A stretch of DNA of 61,265 nucleotides from Pseudorhodobacter sp. Lineage in GTDB: Bacteria > Pseudomonadota > Alphaproteobacteria > Rhodobacterales > Rhodobacteraceae. A program made the translations under genes and the position numbers. Within the stretch, counting starts at the first letter, position 1, and each line of letters starts with the position of its first letter. Below the pieces are notes generated by a model, which was not told the DNA's origin, searched no databases, and saw only the letters and a list, made by a program, of their open reading frames with translations. The stretch is from NCBI GenBank assembly GCA_029254215.1, contig JAQWYA010000033.1, positions 1 through 61,265 of the forward strand, written 5' to 3'. Below, piece by piece: positions 19,590 to 30,048 of this stretch.

Positions 19590-19673
19590 GGCTGCGCGAT
19601 TTAAGGCGCAATCTGCGCGCGCCCGCGCTAGGCTGAGGCTAAGCTCGGTGCATGGCGACGAACAGGATTGGCG

Positions 19674-20294
19674 ATGGAACTCGAAACGGCGTTCTTGATC
19701 ACGGCATTTGCCACGCTTTTCGTGGTGATCGACCCTCCGGGGCTGATCCCGCTGTTCATCGCGCTGACACCGGGCATGACCGCAGAACACCGCCGTGCAA
19801 TCGGGCTTCGGGCCTCGATCGTGGCCATTTTCATCCTGACGCTGTTTGGCTTGACCGGTGAAGCCGTGCTGAATTTCATCGGGATTTCGATGTCGGCCTT
19901 TCGGATTGCGGGCGGAATCCTGCTGTTTCTGACCGCGCTCGACATGCTGTTCGAAAGGCGCACCCAACGCCGCGAGGGCCAGAAAACCGTTGCAGATCAC
20001 GACCCGTCGGTTTTTCCCATCGCCATTCCGCTCATCGCCGGTCCGGGTGCCATCGCCACGATGATTCTTCTGGTCGGAGAGGCCGGAAGCTGGCAGGGCA
20101 TTGTCGCCGTGCATCTTGTGATGATCTTCGTGATCCTGCTGGCGCTGGCGCTGTTCATGGTCGCAGGCCCGTTGGAGCGTGCGCTTGGCCGCACCGGAAC
20201 CATCGTGATCACCCGGCTTCTGGGGATGCTCCTTGCCGCGCTCTCGGTCCAATTCGTCATCGACGGGATCATCCAGACCGGGCTTCTGGGCTGA
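19674..20294 (+). CDS. MarC family membrane protein
   Basis: FLITAFATLFVVIDPPGLIPLFIALTPGM, about 6 TM segments. Confidence 0.92.
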   Translation: MELETAFLITAFATLFVVIDPPGLIPLFIALTPGMTAEHRRAIGLRASIVAIFILTLFGLTGEAVLNFIGISMSAFRIAGGILLFLTALDMLFERRTQRREGQKTVADHDPSVFPIAIPLIAGPGAIATMILLVGEAGSWQGIVAVHLVMIFVILLALALFMVAGPLERALGRTGTIVITRLLGMLLAALSVQFVIDGIIQTGLLG

Positions 20295-20345
20295 CGCCTT
20301 GCCCCCGCACGCCGCGCACCCCATATCTGGGGAAAGGAGCCTGTG

Positions 20346-20921
20346 ATGGATGGTGAAACTCTGGCCCGGCTGGCCTATCTTGGCGTTCTGATCGTCGCGG
20401 TTGGCGGCTATCTTCTGGTGGAGTATCGCGGCAGGCTTGGGCAGGCCGCGCGCGGGTTCATGGCTTGGGGGTTGATCTTTGTCGGCGTCGCGGCGGGCTA
20501 CGGCCTCTGGACGGACCTGCGCACCCAGCTGAACCCTAGGCAGGCGGTGATGCAATCCGGCGCGATTGAGTTGCCGCGCGCTGCTGACGGGCATTACTAC
20601 CTTACCTTAGAAATCAACGGCAAGCCCTTGGAATTCCTGGTGGATACCGGGGCAACGAATATCGTTTTGTCGCATGGGGATGCCGAAGATCTGGGTCTGG
20701 ATCTCAACAATTTGGTCTATCTTGGCTCGGCGCAGACGGCGAATGGGATTGTACGCACCGCACGCGTGACGCTGGAAGATGTAGCCCTTGGCCCCATTCG
20801 CGACGCGGCGCTGACGGCCTTTGTGACCGATGGCGATATGGACGAGTCTCTTTTGGGGATGGATTACCTTGGCCGCTTCCGGATCGAGATTGACGGCGAC
20901 CGGATGATCCTGAGCCGCTGA
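20346..20921 (+). CDS. Membrane-anchored retropepsin-like aspartic protease family protein (TIGR02281 type)
   Basis: N-terminal TM segments; HYYLTLEINGKPLEFLVDTGATNIVLS motif, DESLLGMDYL. Confidence 0.9.
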   Translation: MDGETLARLAYLGVLIVAVGGYLLVEYRGRLGQAARGFMAWGLIFVGVAAGYGLWTDLRTQLNPRQAVMQSGAIELPRAADGHYYLTLEINGKPLEFLVDTGATNIVLSHGDAEDLGLDLNNLVYLGSAQTANGIVRTARVTLEDVALGPIRDAALTAFVTDGDMDESLLGMDYLGRFRIEIDGDRMILSR

Positions 20922-20967
20922 AACGCAGCCCGCCCAACATGCAACGTCTAACTCATCTGAGAGGTGT

Positions 20968-21044
20968 TGGCGCACCCAGCACGATTCGAACGTGCGACCT
21001 CTGCCTTCGGAGGGCAGCGCTCTATCCAGCTGAGCTATGGGTGC
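20968..21044 (-). tRNA. tRNA-Arg(CCG)
   Basis: Minus strand GCACCCATAGCTCAGCTGGATAGAGCGCTGCCCTCCGAAGGCAGAGGTCGCACGTTCGAATCGTGCTGGGTGCGCCA; full cloverleaf, CCG anticodon. Confidence 0.96.
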
Positions 21045-21094
21045 CTGCCAATGGGATTACCCAATGCGGCGGGCGGTTGCAACGGCTTTATCGC

Positions 21095-22315
21095 TCAACC
21101 GAAAAGCTCGTGACAGAATTCGAGGGCATCGACCAGTTTGTCGACCTCCTCCAACGTATTGTACATCCCGAAAGAAGCACGGCAGGTCGCCCCAACGCCC
21201 ATATGTTCCATCAGCGGCATCGCGCAATGAGTCCCCGCCCGCACCGCAATGCCGCGCTTGTCGAGAATGGTCGAAATGTCATGCGCATGGGCCGCCCCTT
21301 GCAGCGTAAAGCTGAAGATCGCGCCCTTGGTGTCGGAATTGCCCTGCACTGTCAGCCAGTTAAGACCCGCAAGCTTGGCGCGCGCGTGATCGCGGAGGCT
21401 TTGCTCATGAGCGGCGATCTTATCCATCCCGATGCCCATCAGGTAATTAAGCGCCACGCCCATGCCGATTTGCTGAACGATGCCGGGGGTGCCGGCCTCG
21501 AACTTCATCGGCGCGTCGTTATAGCTGACAAAGTCGCGCCCGACTTCGCGGATCATATCGCCGCCGCCAAGGAAGGGGCGCATTTCGGCCATCCGCTCCT
21601 TGGCGATAAACATCGCCCCCGACCCGGACGGGCCGTAAAGCTTGTGGCCCGTGATGGCATAGAAATCGCAGCCCATGGCCGAAACATCCACCGGCATGTG
21701 AACCGCGCCCTGAGAACCGTCCACCAGCACAGGCACGCCCTTTTCGCGCGCAGCGGCACAGATCCGGGCCACATCCACCACCGTGCCGGTGACATTCGAC
21801 ATCTGGGTGATCGCCACCAGCTTTGTTCGGGGGCCAATCGCGTCGATCACCGCTTGCGGGTCCAGATCGCCCTTGGCGTCCACCTCAACCCATTTCAGCA
21901 CCACCCCTTGGCGTTCGCGCAGAAAATGCCAGGGCACGATATTGGCATGATGCTCCATCACCGAGAGAACAATCTCATCCCCCGGCTGCAAGCGGGGCGC
22001 GGCCCAGGCGTAAGAGATAAGGTTGATCCCCTCCGTCGTGCCGGAGGTAAAGACGATCTCATCCTCGGAAGGCGCGTTCAGAAAGCGCGCGACAATGCCC
22101 CGCACGGCCTCATATTTTTCCGTCGCGAGGTTGGAAAGCGTATGCAAGCCCCTGTGAACATTGGCATATTCATGGCTGTAGGCCGTGGTGATCGCATCGA
22201 TCACGACCTTTGGCTTTTGCGCCGAGGCGCCATTGTCCAGATAAACAAGCGGGCGGTTGTTCACCTGCCGCGACAGAATCGGAAAATCGGCCCGTACCGC
22301 GTTCACATCATACAT
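21095..22315 (-). CDS. sufS: Cysteine desulfurase SufS
   Basis: [49 protein letters not shown]. Confidence 0.95.
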   Translation of the reverse strand: MYDVNAVRADFPILSRQVNNRPLVYLDNGASAQKPKVVIDAITTAYSHEYANVHRGLHTLSNLATEKYEAVRGIVARFLNAPSEDEIVFTSGTTEGINLISYAWAAPRLQPGDEIVLSVMEHHANIVPWHFLRERQGVVLKWVEVDAKGDLDPQAVIDAIGPRTKLVAITQMSNVTGTVVDVARICAAAREKGVPVLVDGSQGAVHMPVDVSAMGCDFYAITGHKLYGPSGSGAMFIAKERMAEMRPFLGGGDMIREVGRDFVSYNDAPMKFEAGTPGIVQQIGMGVALNYLMGIGMDKIAAHEQSLRDHARAKLAGLNWLTVQGNSDTKGAIFSFTLQGAAHAHDISTILDKRGIAVRAGTHCAMPLMEHMGVGATCRASFGMYNTLEEVDKLVDALEFCHELFG

Positions 22316-22318
22316 GGA

Positions 22319-22912
22319 TCACATCCCCGCCGTTGGATCGCCGTAAAAAATAGAAAAGACAAAGACCATGACCATCGAGGCCAGGATCATCACAAAAACC
22401 ACCGAGGCAAAGACCGCCCCCAAGGATTTGAAGCCGTGAATCTCGGCCACGAAATTGGTCAGAAGCCAGAAGAACAACCCCAGCCCTGCAAGGCCAAGCA
22501 GCTGTGCGAAGGGGGGCAGGATGACCTGAACGACAAGCTGCAAGGCCTGCAAAGCAAGCAGCACGAATTGCAGCCAAGCGACCAGCACGACCGACTCCGC
22601 CAATGTCCCCGCGCCGCCGCGCATCCGCCCCAGTCGGTGAACGGCATGGACCGTCACAAACATCACCACCCATTGCAGGATCGCAGTATTGACCGGGCTG
22701 CCCATCGCACCGCCCCAATAGGCCACAGCCTCGGGCGACATCATCACCATCGTCAGATGCGTGAGGATGGCCGAACCAACCGCCATCAAGGCCAGCGCCA
22801 GCCAGCCGACACGCGCGGCAAGCCCCAGATCAAGGATCATCCGCGCCCCTTTGCGCGGCGAGATCAGGGTTTCGCGCAGCAAAGGCATCAGATCGCTGAC
22901 AGTAAGGCTCAT
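22319..22912 (-). CDS. YIP1 family membrane protein
   Basis: Multi-TM Yip1-like domain; within the suf gene run. Confidence 0.75.
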   Translation of the reverse strand: MSLTVSDLMPLLRETLISPRKGARMILDLGLAARVGWLALALMAVGSAILTHLTMVMMSPEAVAYWGGAMGSPVNTAILQWVVMFVTVHAVHRLGRMRGGAGTLAESVVLVAWLQFVLLALQALQLVVQVILPPFAQLLGLAGLGLFFWLLTNFVAEIHGFKSLGAVFASVVFVMILASMVMVFVFSIFYGDPTAGM

Positions 22913-22915
22913 AAC

Positions 22916-23395
22916 TTAACGCTCCGCTTCGGCAAGCATGTTGCCCCAGATATAGAGGAAGACCAGCGCCACGCCACCGCCCAGCAGCGATAATCCGGTG
23001 GAGGGGCCGATAAACCCCGCCACAAGCCCGTGCAGCAGCATCAAGGGTGTCGTTGCCAGCAAAGACCAGAACAGCGCCAGCCGTGAGGCCGCCCCGCTCC
23101 CTTTACCGCCCAGCACCCGCGCGACCAGCCGGGTCAGGCCCGCCAGCGCATAAGCGATGAGCGGTACCAGAAACAGCACCGCCATCAGCGCCCCCGCCAT
23201 GCGCGCATCCAGCGGCACCGAAGGGTCAAAATGCGCCTCGCGCGCAAGCCGCGGGGTCAGGCTGACAAAAATCAGCAGACATGCCCCCATCAGCGTGGCC
23301 AGAAGCCGCGCCTCGACCAGCCCCTCCGCGCGTTTGCGCTGGAACACCGCCCGAGGGCGGCGCCAGCTTTGGACGATATCGGTTGTGACGGCCAT
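22916..23395 (-). CDS. YIP1-like / uncharacterised membrane protein in the suf run
   Basis: About 4 hydrophobic helices, 159 aa, near-abutting neighbours. Confidence 0.7.
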   Translation of the reverse strand: MAVTTDIVQSWRRPRAVFQRKRAEGLVEARLLATLMGACLLIFVSLTPRLAREAHFDPSVPLDARMAGALMAVLFLVPLIAYALAGLTRLVARVLGGKGSGAASRLALFWSLLATTPLMLLHGLVAGFIGPSTGLSLLGGGVALVFLYIWGNMLAEAER

Positions 23396-23402
23396 GGCAG
23401 CG

Positions 23403-24689
23403 TTACGCGCCCTTATGCCGGTTCAGCCAGCCTTCCATGCGCGAGCGGATATCATCGGCAAGCGCTTCATCCTCGATCTCTCTGATCGCCTCGGCGAGGA
23501 AAGCCAGAACCAGCAAGGCCTGGGCTTCCCGCATCGGAACGCCTCTGGAGCGAAGATAGAACAGGGCCGTCTCGTCGATCGCGCCCGAAGTGGAGCCGTG
23601 GCTGCACTGAACGTCATCGGCATAGATCTCCAGCTCTGGCTTGGCAAGGAACTGGCTGTCGTCATCCAGCAAAAGCGATTGGCTGATCTGATAGCCATCG
23701 GTCTTTTGCGCGCCCGGCTTCACAAGGATCTTTCCCTGAAACACCCCGACGGCCCCATTCTTGAGCACTTTCTTGAAGACCTGACGGCTTTCGCAACGCT
23801 CCCCCTGATGGGTGATGAACACCGTGTCATCATGGAGGAAATCGCCATCGCCAACAGCCGCACCCGCAACATGGGCCACGGCATCATCGCCCAACAACTC
23901 CAGCACTGCCTCATTGCGGGTCAAGCGCCCGTTTGCGGTCAGCGTAAAGCTTTTGAACAGCGACTCTGCCGCCAGCCGCGCAAAGATATGGGTCACAGCG
24001 CGGCGGTCATGGTCGCGCCCTTGGGTGCGGATATGGTGAAAGCGTCCGCCCTCGGCCACATCCACTTCCATCACCTTATTAAAGCGCGCCGCAGCAGGAC
24101 CACTTTCCAGAACGGTCAGTTCTGCGCCCGCATCCACCTTGATGCAATGATGCAGGATCGCATCAGAAGTATCTGATTTATGGACATAAACCAAAGACAC
24201 AGGCTTTGCCGCCTTCGCCGTCGCGCGGATCAAGATACCGTCCGAGGCAAAGGCCGTATTCAGCGCCGAAAGGGGACGCTGCACAGGCGATTGCCCCCGC
24301 GCTTCCAAAACCCCGTAAAGATCGCGCGCCCAATGGATGTCCGGGCCGGCCTCAGCCAGACGCGAGATTTCAACCCCCGCCAAAGCCGGATCATCCGAGG
24401 CGGCGGCATCAAACACACCATCGACGAAAACCAAGGTCAGCCGGTCGATCCCGTCAAAAGCCGGGGCCTCATCCGCTGCCTCCAAGGGTGCAGCCGCTTT
24501 CGGGCTGACGGCCGTCAAGCTGCTCGGGTCGGTGTAGCGCCAGTATTCATCGCGCTTTGCAGGCATACCCATGCCCGACAACCGTGCCAGAGCTTCCTTG
24601 CGAGCCGGCACAGACCACCCCGCCGCCGGAAGCGACAGACCTGCGATGCGCGCCTCAAGCGCGTCCGTTTTTGCTTGCGGAAGGGCCAT
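23403..24689 (-). CDS. sufD: Fe-S cluster assembly protein SufD
   Basis: KPELEIYADDVQCSHGSTSGAIDETALFYLRSRGVP. Confidence 0.96.
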   Translation of the reverse strand: MALPQAKTDALEARIAGLSLPAAGWSVPARKEALARLSGMGMPAKRDEYWRYTDPSSLTAVSPKAAAPLEAADEAPAFDGIDRLTLVFVDGVFDAAASDDPALAGVEISRLAEAGPDIHWARDLYGVLEARGQSPVQRPLSALNTAFASDGILIRATAKAAKPVSLVYVHKSDTSDAILHHCIKVDAGAELTVLESGPAAARFNKVMEVDVAEGGRFHHIRTQGRDHDRRAVTHIFARLAAESLFKSFTLTANGRLTRNEAVLELLGDDAVAHVAGAAVGDGDFLHDDTVFITHQGERCESRQVFKKVLKNGAVGVFQGKILVKPGAQKTDGYQISQSLLLDDDSQFLAKPELEIYADDVQCSHGSTSGAIDETALFYLRSRGVPMREAQALLVLAFLAEAIREIEDEALADDIRSRMEGWLNRHKGA

Positions 24690-25444
24690 TACGCCACCTC
24701 GGCCAGAATACCGGCGTAACCGTTCTGCTCAACTTCCAGGGCCAGCTCCGGCCCGCCGGTTTTTACGATCCGACCATCCGCCATGATATGCACGACATCC
24801 GGTTTGATATGGTCCAGAAGCCGTTGATAATGCGTGATAACCAGAAATCCCCGGCCCGCGTCGCGCAGCGCGTTCACGCCTTCGGACACCAGTTTCATCG
24901 CGTCCACGTCAAGGCCGCTGTCGGTTTCATCCAGAATGCACATCCGAGGCTCCAGCATCGCCATCTGAAGGATCTCGTTGCGCTTCTTTTCACCGCCCGA
25001 AAAGCCCACATTAACCGGACGCTTCATCATGTCAGCGTCGATCTTCAGCGCCTTCGCCTTCTCCCGCACCAGCTTGAGGAAATCGCCTGCCGAAAGCTCA
25101 TCCTCACCGCGCGCCTTGCGTTGCGCATTCAGCGCCGTGCGCAGGAAGGTCATGTTGCCCACGCCCGGAATTTCCACCGGGTATTGGAACGCAAGGAAAA
25201 GCCCCGCCGCAGCACGCTCTTCGGGCTCCATCTCCAGCAGTTCCGCGCCTTCCAGCGTGGCAGAGCCATCTGTTACCTCATAGCCCGCGCGTCCCGACAG
25301 AACATAAGACAGCGTCGATTTGCCCGACCCGTTCGGCCCCATGATCGCATGGACCTTTCCGGCCTCAACCGTCAGGTTCACACCCTTGAGGATAACCTTA
25401 TCCTCTTCTTCAAGTTTGACGTGCAGGTTTTTGATTTCCAGCAT
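24689..25444 (-). CDS. sufC: Fe-S cluster assembly ATPase SufC
   Basis: MLEIKNLHVKLEEEDKVILKGVNL, GPNGSGKSTLSYVLSG, GFSGGEKKRNEILQM. Confidence 0.97.
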   Translation of the reverse strand: MLEIKNLHVKLEEEDKVILKGVNLTVEAGKVHAIMGPNGSGKSTLSYVLSGRAGYEVTDGSATLEGAELLEMEPEERAAAGLFLAFQYPVEIPGVGNMTFLRTALNAQRKARGEDELSAGDFLKLVREKAKALKIDADMMKRPVNVGFSGGEKKRNEILQMAMLEPRMCILDETDSGLDVDAMKLVSEGVNALRDAGRGFLVITHYQRLLDHIKPDVVHIMADGRIVKTGGPELALEVEQNGYAGILAEVA

Positions 25445-25487
25445 TTTTCTTCCTCATTCGTCTTTGGCCGAAAGGCCCTTTTTCGTG

Positions 25488-26069
25488 TTACAAAGGCCGT
25501 TGCATCAGCCCGGCCCAGCGGCCAAATTCTTGCGGCCCCGGCATACGCGGGGCCACGTTGAATCGCGCCATCCGGCCTGCAAAGCCGGTCGGCGCAAAAA
25601 ACTCTTCAACGATATGGTAGGCTTTGCGGCCCACATAATCGTCGAACAAGACAACAACCGGGCGCGTGATGCGCATCAGTGTCGCCAGAAAACAACCAAC
25701 GCGAAACCGTCCATCCACCAGCACCACATCGGGATGCTGAAAATCAGGACGATCCCAGATCGTCAGGGGGTAGTTCAGGAACTTGCGCCAATGCGCCTGA
25801 TCCACGGGGCGACCCCAATCTGTGGTTGGGCCGATATTGCCATGATGCAGCGTGACAGAAGACATCGGTGGATTTGCATCAAACCACCGCTGCATCTTCT
25901 TCAGCCAAGCGTGATCACTTTCGACCGTAAACACCTGTTTTCCCACCATTTCACCCGCCAGCACCGTAGAGCCACCCGAGCCGAATTCCAAAATCACCGA
26001 AGCCCGCGCATACTCGGCCCTCAGCAGGGTTTCTGCCTCCTTGGGCAAAGTCAGCTTGGGCCGTTCCAT
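25488..26069 (-). CDS. Uncharacterised methyltransferase-like (SAM Rossmann-like) protein within the suf operon
   Basis: VILEFGSGGSTVLAGEMVGKQVFTVESDHAWLKKM resembles motif I/II; PDVVLVDGRFRVGCF. Confidence 0.65.
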   Translation of the reverse strand: MERPKLTLPKEAETLLRAEYARASVILEFGSGGSTVLAGEMVGKQVFTVESDHAWLKKMQRWFDANPPMSSVTLHHGNIGPTTDWGRPVDQAHWRKFLNYPLTIWDRPDFQHPDVVLVDGRFRVGCFLATLMRITRPVVVLFDDYVGRKAYHIVEEFFAPTGFAGRMARFNVAPRMPGPQEFGRWAGLMQRPL

Positions 26070-26110
26070 CCACTCGTTCTTTCTGTCAAGCGCCGCAGCC
26101 CGGCGGTTCC

Positions 26111-26716
26111 CTAAGGTTTTATCGCCGCCGAGTGCAGCCCCGGAAAGGTCAGGCCGATTCGCGCCAAAGCCGCTTCAAACTGATTGGCGAAAGGCACCCA
26201 AAGTAAAAGACCAATCACCACGCCCCCCATCAACCGGCTAGCCCGGACCGAGCGCATCAGTAGTCGCAGGCAAAACGAACAGAACGCCATGGCTGAGAGC
26301 GCAAGAACCACCACAAGGAATGTGTTGAACCCTTCCATCATATCAAAGGCTTGCCCGACGAACTTCGGACCTGACGTCAAGATATCCACCACCCCCGGAA
26401 AGGAGAGAACAAGCGCCCCCAGAACCAACCCTGACACCAGCCCCATAAACGTGTCGAACCACGCCCGGCCGGATTTTCCGTCCTCCTCGTGCCAATCGGG
26501 GCTGGCGGCTTTGGCGGCGGCCGTCTCGGCGCGCCGGGCCTGCCAATGCGGCACCATCCACAACAGCACAAACAGCCCGATCAGCGGAACTTTCACCTCT
26601 GCCCGGTCAAGTAAGGCCGGATCATAGGCCAACGCGACACCCGCCCCCGTCAGAAGCGTCAGCACGGCAGCAAAACGCAACGCCTTGGCAGACCGGGGCC
26701 GCGTTGGGGCAGACAT
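26111..26716 (-). CDS. Uncharacterised membrane protein within the suf operon
   Basis: Several hydrophobic helices; stop overlaps the start of the adjacent sufB frame region. Confidence 0.7.
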   Translation of the reverse strand: MSAPTRPRSAKALRFAAVLTLLTGAGVALAYDPALLDRAEVKVPLIGLFVLLWMVPHWQARRAETAAAKAASPDWHEEDGKSGRAWFDTFMGLVSGLVLGALVLSFPGVVDILTSGPKFVGQAFDMMEGFNTFLVVVLALSAMAFCSFCLRLLMRSVRASRLMGGVVIGLLLWVPFANQFEAALARIGLTFPGLHSAAIKP

Positions 26717-28233
26717 CAGCCGACCGAGCCTTCCAGTGAAATGGCCACCAGCGCCTGTGCTTCCATGGCGAACTCCATCGGAAGGGCTTGCAGCACTTCC
26801 TTGCAGAATCCATTCACCACCAAGGCCACAGCCTCTTCTTCATCCATCCCGCGAGAGCGGCAGTAGAACAGCTGGTCATCATCCACCTTGGAGGTCGTGG
26901 CCTCATGCTCCACCCGGCTGGAGTTGTTCTTGACCTCGATATAAGGCACCGTGTGCGCGCCGCATTTATCGCCGATCAGCAAGCTGTCGCATTGAGTATA
27001 ATTCCGCGATTCCTTGGCCTTAGGGTGCATTGTTACCAAACCACGGTAAGTGTTCTGCGCCCGCCCGGCCGAGATCCCCTTAGAGACGATCCGGCTTTTT
27101 GTCCGCTTGCCAAGATGGATCATCTTGGTCCCCGTATCGGCCTGCTGCGCGTTATTGGCGATCGCGATGGAGTAGAACTCCCCCTGACTGTCATCGCCGC
27201 GCAGGATGCAAGACGGGTATTTCCAGGTGATGGCAGAGCCGGTTTCGACCTGCGTCCACATCACTTTTGACCGATCGCCCCGGCAATCGGCGCGCTTGGT
27301 CACGAAGTTGTAAATACCGCCTTTGCCATTCTCATCGCCCGGATACCAGTTCTGGACGGTGGAATATTTAACCTCGGCATCGTCAAGGATCACGATTTCA
27401 ACCACTGCCGCGTGCAACTGGTTGGTGTCGCGCTTCGGCGCGGTGCAGCCTTCAAGATAGCTGACGTAAGAGCCTTTTTCGGCCACGATCAGGGTGCGTT
27501 CAAACTGGCCTGTGTTTTCGGCATTGATGCGGAAATAGGTCGAAAGCTCCATCGGGCAGCGCACGCCTTCGGGGATATACACGAAGGAACCATCTGAAAA
27601 CACAGCGGAATTCAGCGTCGCAAAGAAGTTGTCCGACGGCGGCACAACCGAGCCGAGATAGCGCTTCACCAGCCCAGGATGCTCGCGCACCGCCTCCGAG
27701 ATGGAACAAAAGATTACGCCGGCCTTGGCAAGTTCTGCCTGAAAGGTGGTGCCCACAGAGACAGAGTCAAAGACCGCATCCACAGCGACCTTGCGCGGTT
27801 CATCCGCACCTTCGACCCCCGCCAAAAGCATCTGCTCTTTCAGCGGAATGCCCAGCTTTTCATAGGTTGCAAGCAGCTTCGGGTCCACCTCATCCAAGGA
27901 TTTCGGCTTTGTTTCCATGCTCTTGGGTTTGGCGTAGTAGTAGATGTCCTGATAGTCGATCTGCGGATAGTCGATCATCGCCCAATCGGGTTCGCGCATT
28001 TCGAGCCAGCGCCGATAGGCCGCCAGACGCCATTCCAGCATCCATTCCGGTTCGTCATTCTTGGCCGAGATCAGGCGCACGATGTCTTCGTTCAGCCCTT
28101 TGGGGGCGAAATCCATCTCGATTTCGGTTTCCCAGCCGTATTTGTACTTTCCCGCCATCGCCTGAACGGTTTCGATGGTTTCGCGATCAACGCCGTCGCG
28201 CACTTCGATTTCAAGCTGAGGCATGGCCGTCAT
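26716..28233 (-). CDS. sufB: Fe-S cluster assembly protein SufB
   Basis: [60 protein letters not shown]. Confidence 0.97.
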   Translation of the reverse strand: MTAMPQLEIEVRDGVDRETIETVQAMAGKYKYGWETEIEMDFAPKGLNEDIVRLISAKNDEPEWMLEWRLAAYRRWLEMREPDWAMIDYPQIDYQDIYYYAKPKSMETKPKSLDEVDPKLLATYEKLGIPLKEQMLLAGVEGADEPRKVAVDAVFDSVSVGTTFQAELAKAGVIFCSISEAVREHPGLVKRYLGSVVPPSDNFFATLNSAVFSDGSFVYIPEGVRCPMELSTYFRINAENTGQFERTLIVAEKGSYVSYLEGCTAPKRDTNQLHAAVVEIVILDDAEVKYSTVQNWYPGDENGKGGIYNFVTKRADCRGDRSKVMWTQVETGSAITWKYPSCILRGDDSQGEFYSIAIANNAQQADTGTKMIHLGKRTKSRIVSKGISAGRAQNTYRGLVTMHPKAKESRNYTQCDSLLIGDKCGAHTVPYIEVKNNSSRVEHEATTSKVDDDQLFYCRSRGMDEEEAVALVVNGFCKEVLQALPMEFAMEAQALVAISLEGSVG

Positions 28234-28278
28234 TTCTTCTCTCCTGCTCCGGCGAGGCCGGTTGTGTTCTCAATTTCG

Positions 28279-29322
28279 TCAGGCGGCGCGTTCTTTGTGC
28301 CGCCGGTACAACGCGCCCCATTTATCGGCAAAGCGCAGCACCTGATCTGTCGTCGTCTCTGGCCCCAACGAGATCCGGATCGCAGAGGCGGCCAGCGCCT
28401 CGTCATATCCCATGGCCCGCAAGACCTGACTGGCGCGCACTTTGCCCGAAGAACAGGCCGACCCCGCCGAGATGGCGAACCCGGCAAGGTCCATCTGCAT
28501 CACCTGCGTCTCCCCTTTCCAGCCGGGGGCGATCAGGCAAAGCGTGTTCGGAAGGCGCGCCTCGCCTTTCCCGACAAAAATAGTCTCAATTGCCGCGCTC
28601 GACAATGCCTTTTCTAGAATATTTCTAAGTTGGGCCACTTCTTCCCAGACACCATTGGCCAGATCACGGGCGGCGGCCTGTGCTGCGGCGGCAAATCCGG
28701 CGATCCCGATCAGGTTCTCGGTCCCGGCGCGGCGACCCATTTCCTGCCCGCCGCCCTTGATTTGTGCCGCGATATCCACGCCGCGCCGCAAGATCACCGC
28801 CCCCGCCCCCTTGGGCCCGCCCAGCTTATGGGCGGAAACGAGGCCCGCATCACAGCCCAGCCAGTTGAAGGCCAGTGGCACCTTGCCGAAAGCCTGCGTG
28901 AGATCGCTGACGGCCAGCCCCTGTTGCAAGTCCTGCAAGATCCCGGTTTCGGAATTGGCCAGTTGCAGCGCCGATTGCGCAGGGTTTGGGGCCGAGACTT
29001 CACCCGCCTCGGACACGGCAAGATCCACCGTACAATAAGCCTTCACCGCGTCATGTTCGACCATGGCGCAATGCAGCCCCCGGCCAGCGCAAGCAAAGGC
29101 CGCACTTTCCGTCGCAGAGCCGGTAAAGACGATGTCAGCCCCATCCGCCCCCACTGCTTCGGCCAGCTGGCCGCGCGCCCGTTCCAAAAGCGCTTTCGCC
29201 GCCCGCCCTTCGGCATGAACCGAAGACGGATTGCCCACAACATCCATCGCCGCGATCATGGCGGCGCGGGCCTCGGGGCGCAGCGGGGTCGTGGCGTTCC
29301 AATCCAGATAGGCACGGGTCAT
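28279..29322 (-). CDS. Cysteine desulfurase, NifS/IscS-like
   Basis: MTRAYLDWNATTPLRPEARAAM; SAHKLGGPKGAGAVI; SAGSACSSGKV. Confidence 0.92.
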   Translation of the reverse strand: MTRAYLDWNATTPLRPEARAAMIAAMDVVGNPSSVHAEGRAAKALLERARGQLAEAVGADGADIVFTGSATESAAFACAGRGLHCAMVEHDAVKAYCTVDLAVSEAGEVSAPNPAQSALQLANSETGILQDLQQGLAVSDLTQAFGKVPLAFNWLGCDAGLVSAHKLGGPKGAGAVILRRGVDIAAQIKGGGQEMGRRAGTENLIGIAGFAAAAQAAARDLANGVWEEVAQLRNILEKALSSAAIETIFVGKGEARLPNTLCLIAPGWKGETQVMQMDLAGFAISAGSACSSGKVRASQVLRAMGYDEALAASAIRISLGPETTTDQVLRFADKWGALYRRHKERAA

Positions 29323-29422
29323 GCGGCGGCCTTTTTGGCAAAGGCGGCAAAAACCGTCATCCGTCCGGCGCATGGCCGCTTGGGCATGCTGGATCCGGCG
29401 ATTGAAAGGCTCAGATCAGGGC

Positions 29423-29884
29423 TCATTCTTCATCCACCACCCGAAACAGCGCCGGGACGGCGGGGCACGGCGTCATCTCATTGCGAATCACGTCTGACAG
29501 GCGGGTCTGGTGCAGGAACACATAGACATGCGCCGAAAGCCCCTCCCACACGCGGTTCGACAGGCTTTGCGCCCGACTGCCAGACACTCCGCCCGAGGCC
29601 CCTGCCCCGGAATGCAGCGCGCTTACCGTTTCCTCCACCGCCTGCATGATCTCCGAGATCCGCACCTCTTCGGGGCGGCGCGACAACCGATAACCGCCGC
29701 CCGGCCCACGCACAGCCTCCACCAGACCGGCGCGGCGCAGTTTCACGAACAACTGCTCCAGATAAGGAAGCGAGATATCCTGCCGCTTGGAGATTTCCGC
29801 CAGCGACACAAGATTATCGGGGGCCGCAAGCGCCAGATCGGTCAAGGCAACCATCGCATAGCGCCCCTTGGTCGACAGTTTCAT
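29423..29884 (-). CDS. iscR: Rrf2/IscR family transcriptional regulator lacking the canonical Cys triad
   Basis: MKLSTKGRYAMVALTDLALAAPDNLVSLAEISKRQDISLPYLEQLFVKLRRAGLVEAVRGPGGGYRLSR; head of the suf run. Confidence 0.92.
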   Translation of the reverse strand: MKLSTKGRYAMVALTDLALAAPDNLVSLAEISKRQDISLPYLEQLFVKLRRAGLVEAVRGPGGGYRLSRRPEEVRISEIMQAVEETVSALHSGAGASGGVSGSRAQSLSNRVWEGLSAHVYVFLHQTRLSDVIRNEMTPCPAVPALFRVVDEE

Positions 29885-29973
29885 GCCATTCCCCCTTGTT
29901 TCCGCTGCAAACTCATTGACCTGACGCATCGGGCCGCTTAACTCAACGCTGACCACAGGGCCTTTGGCGCCTG

Positions 29974-29990
29974 TTTTGAACGGTTCTAAT
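29974..29990. promoter_or_regulatory. Candidate Irr (ICE-like) site in the iscR/hydrolase divergent promoter
   Basis: ttttgaa-cgg-ttctaat, close to TTAGAA-N3-TTCTAA. Confidence 0.4.
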
Positions 29991-30048
29991 TATGCGCAGG
30001 GGCTTTGTCCACCAAACCCGCAGCGCAGGAAAGCGACAGGTTACCAAG

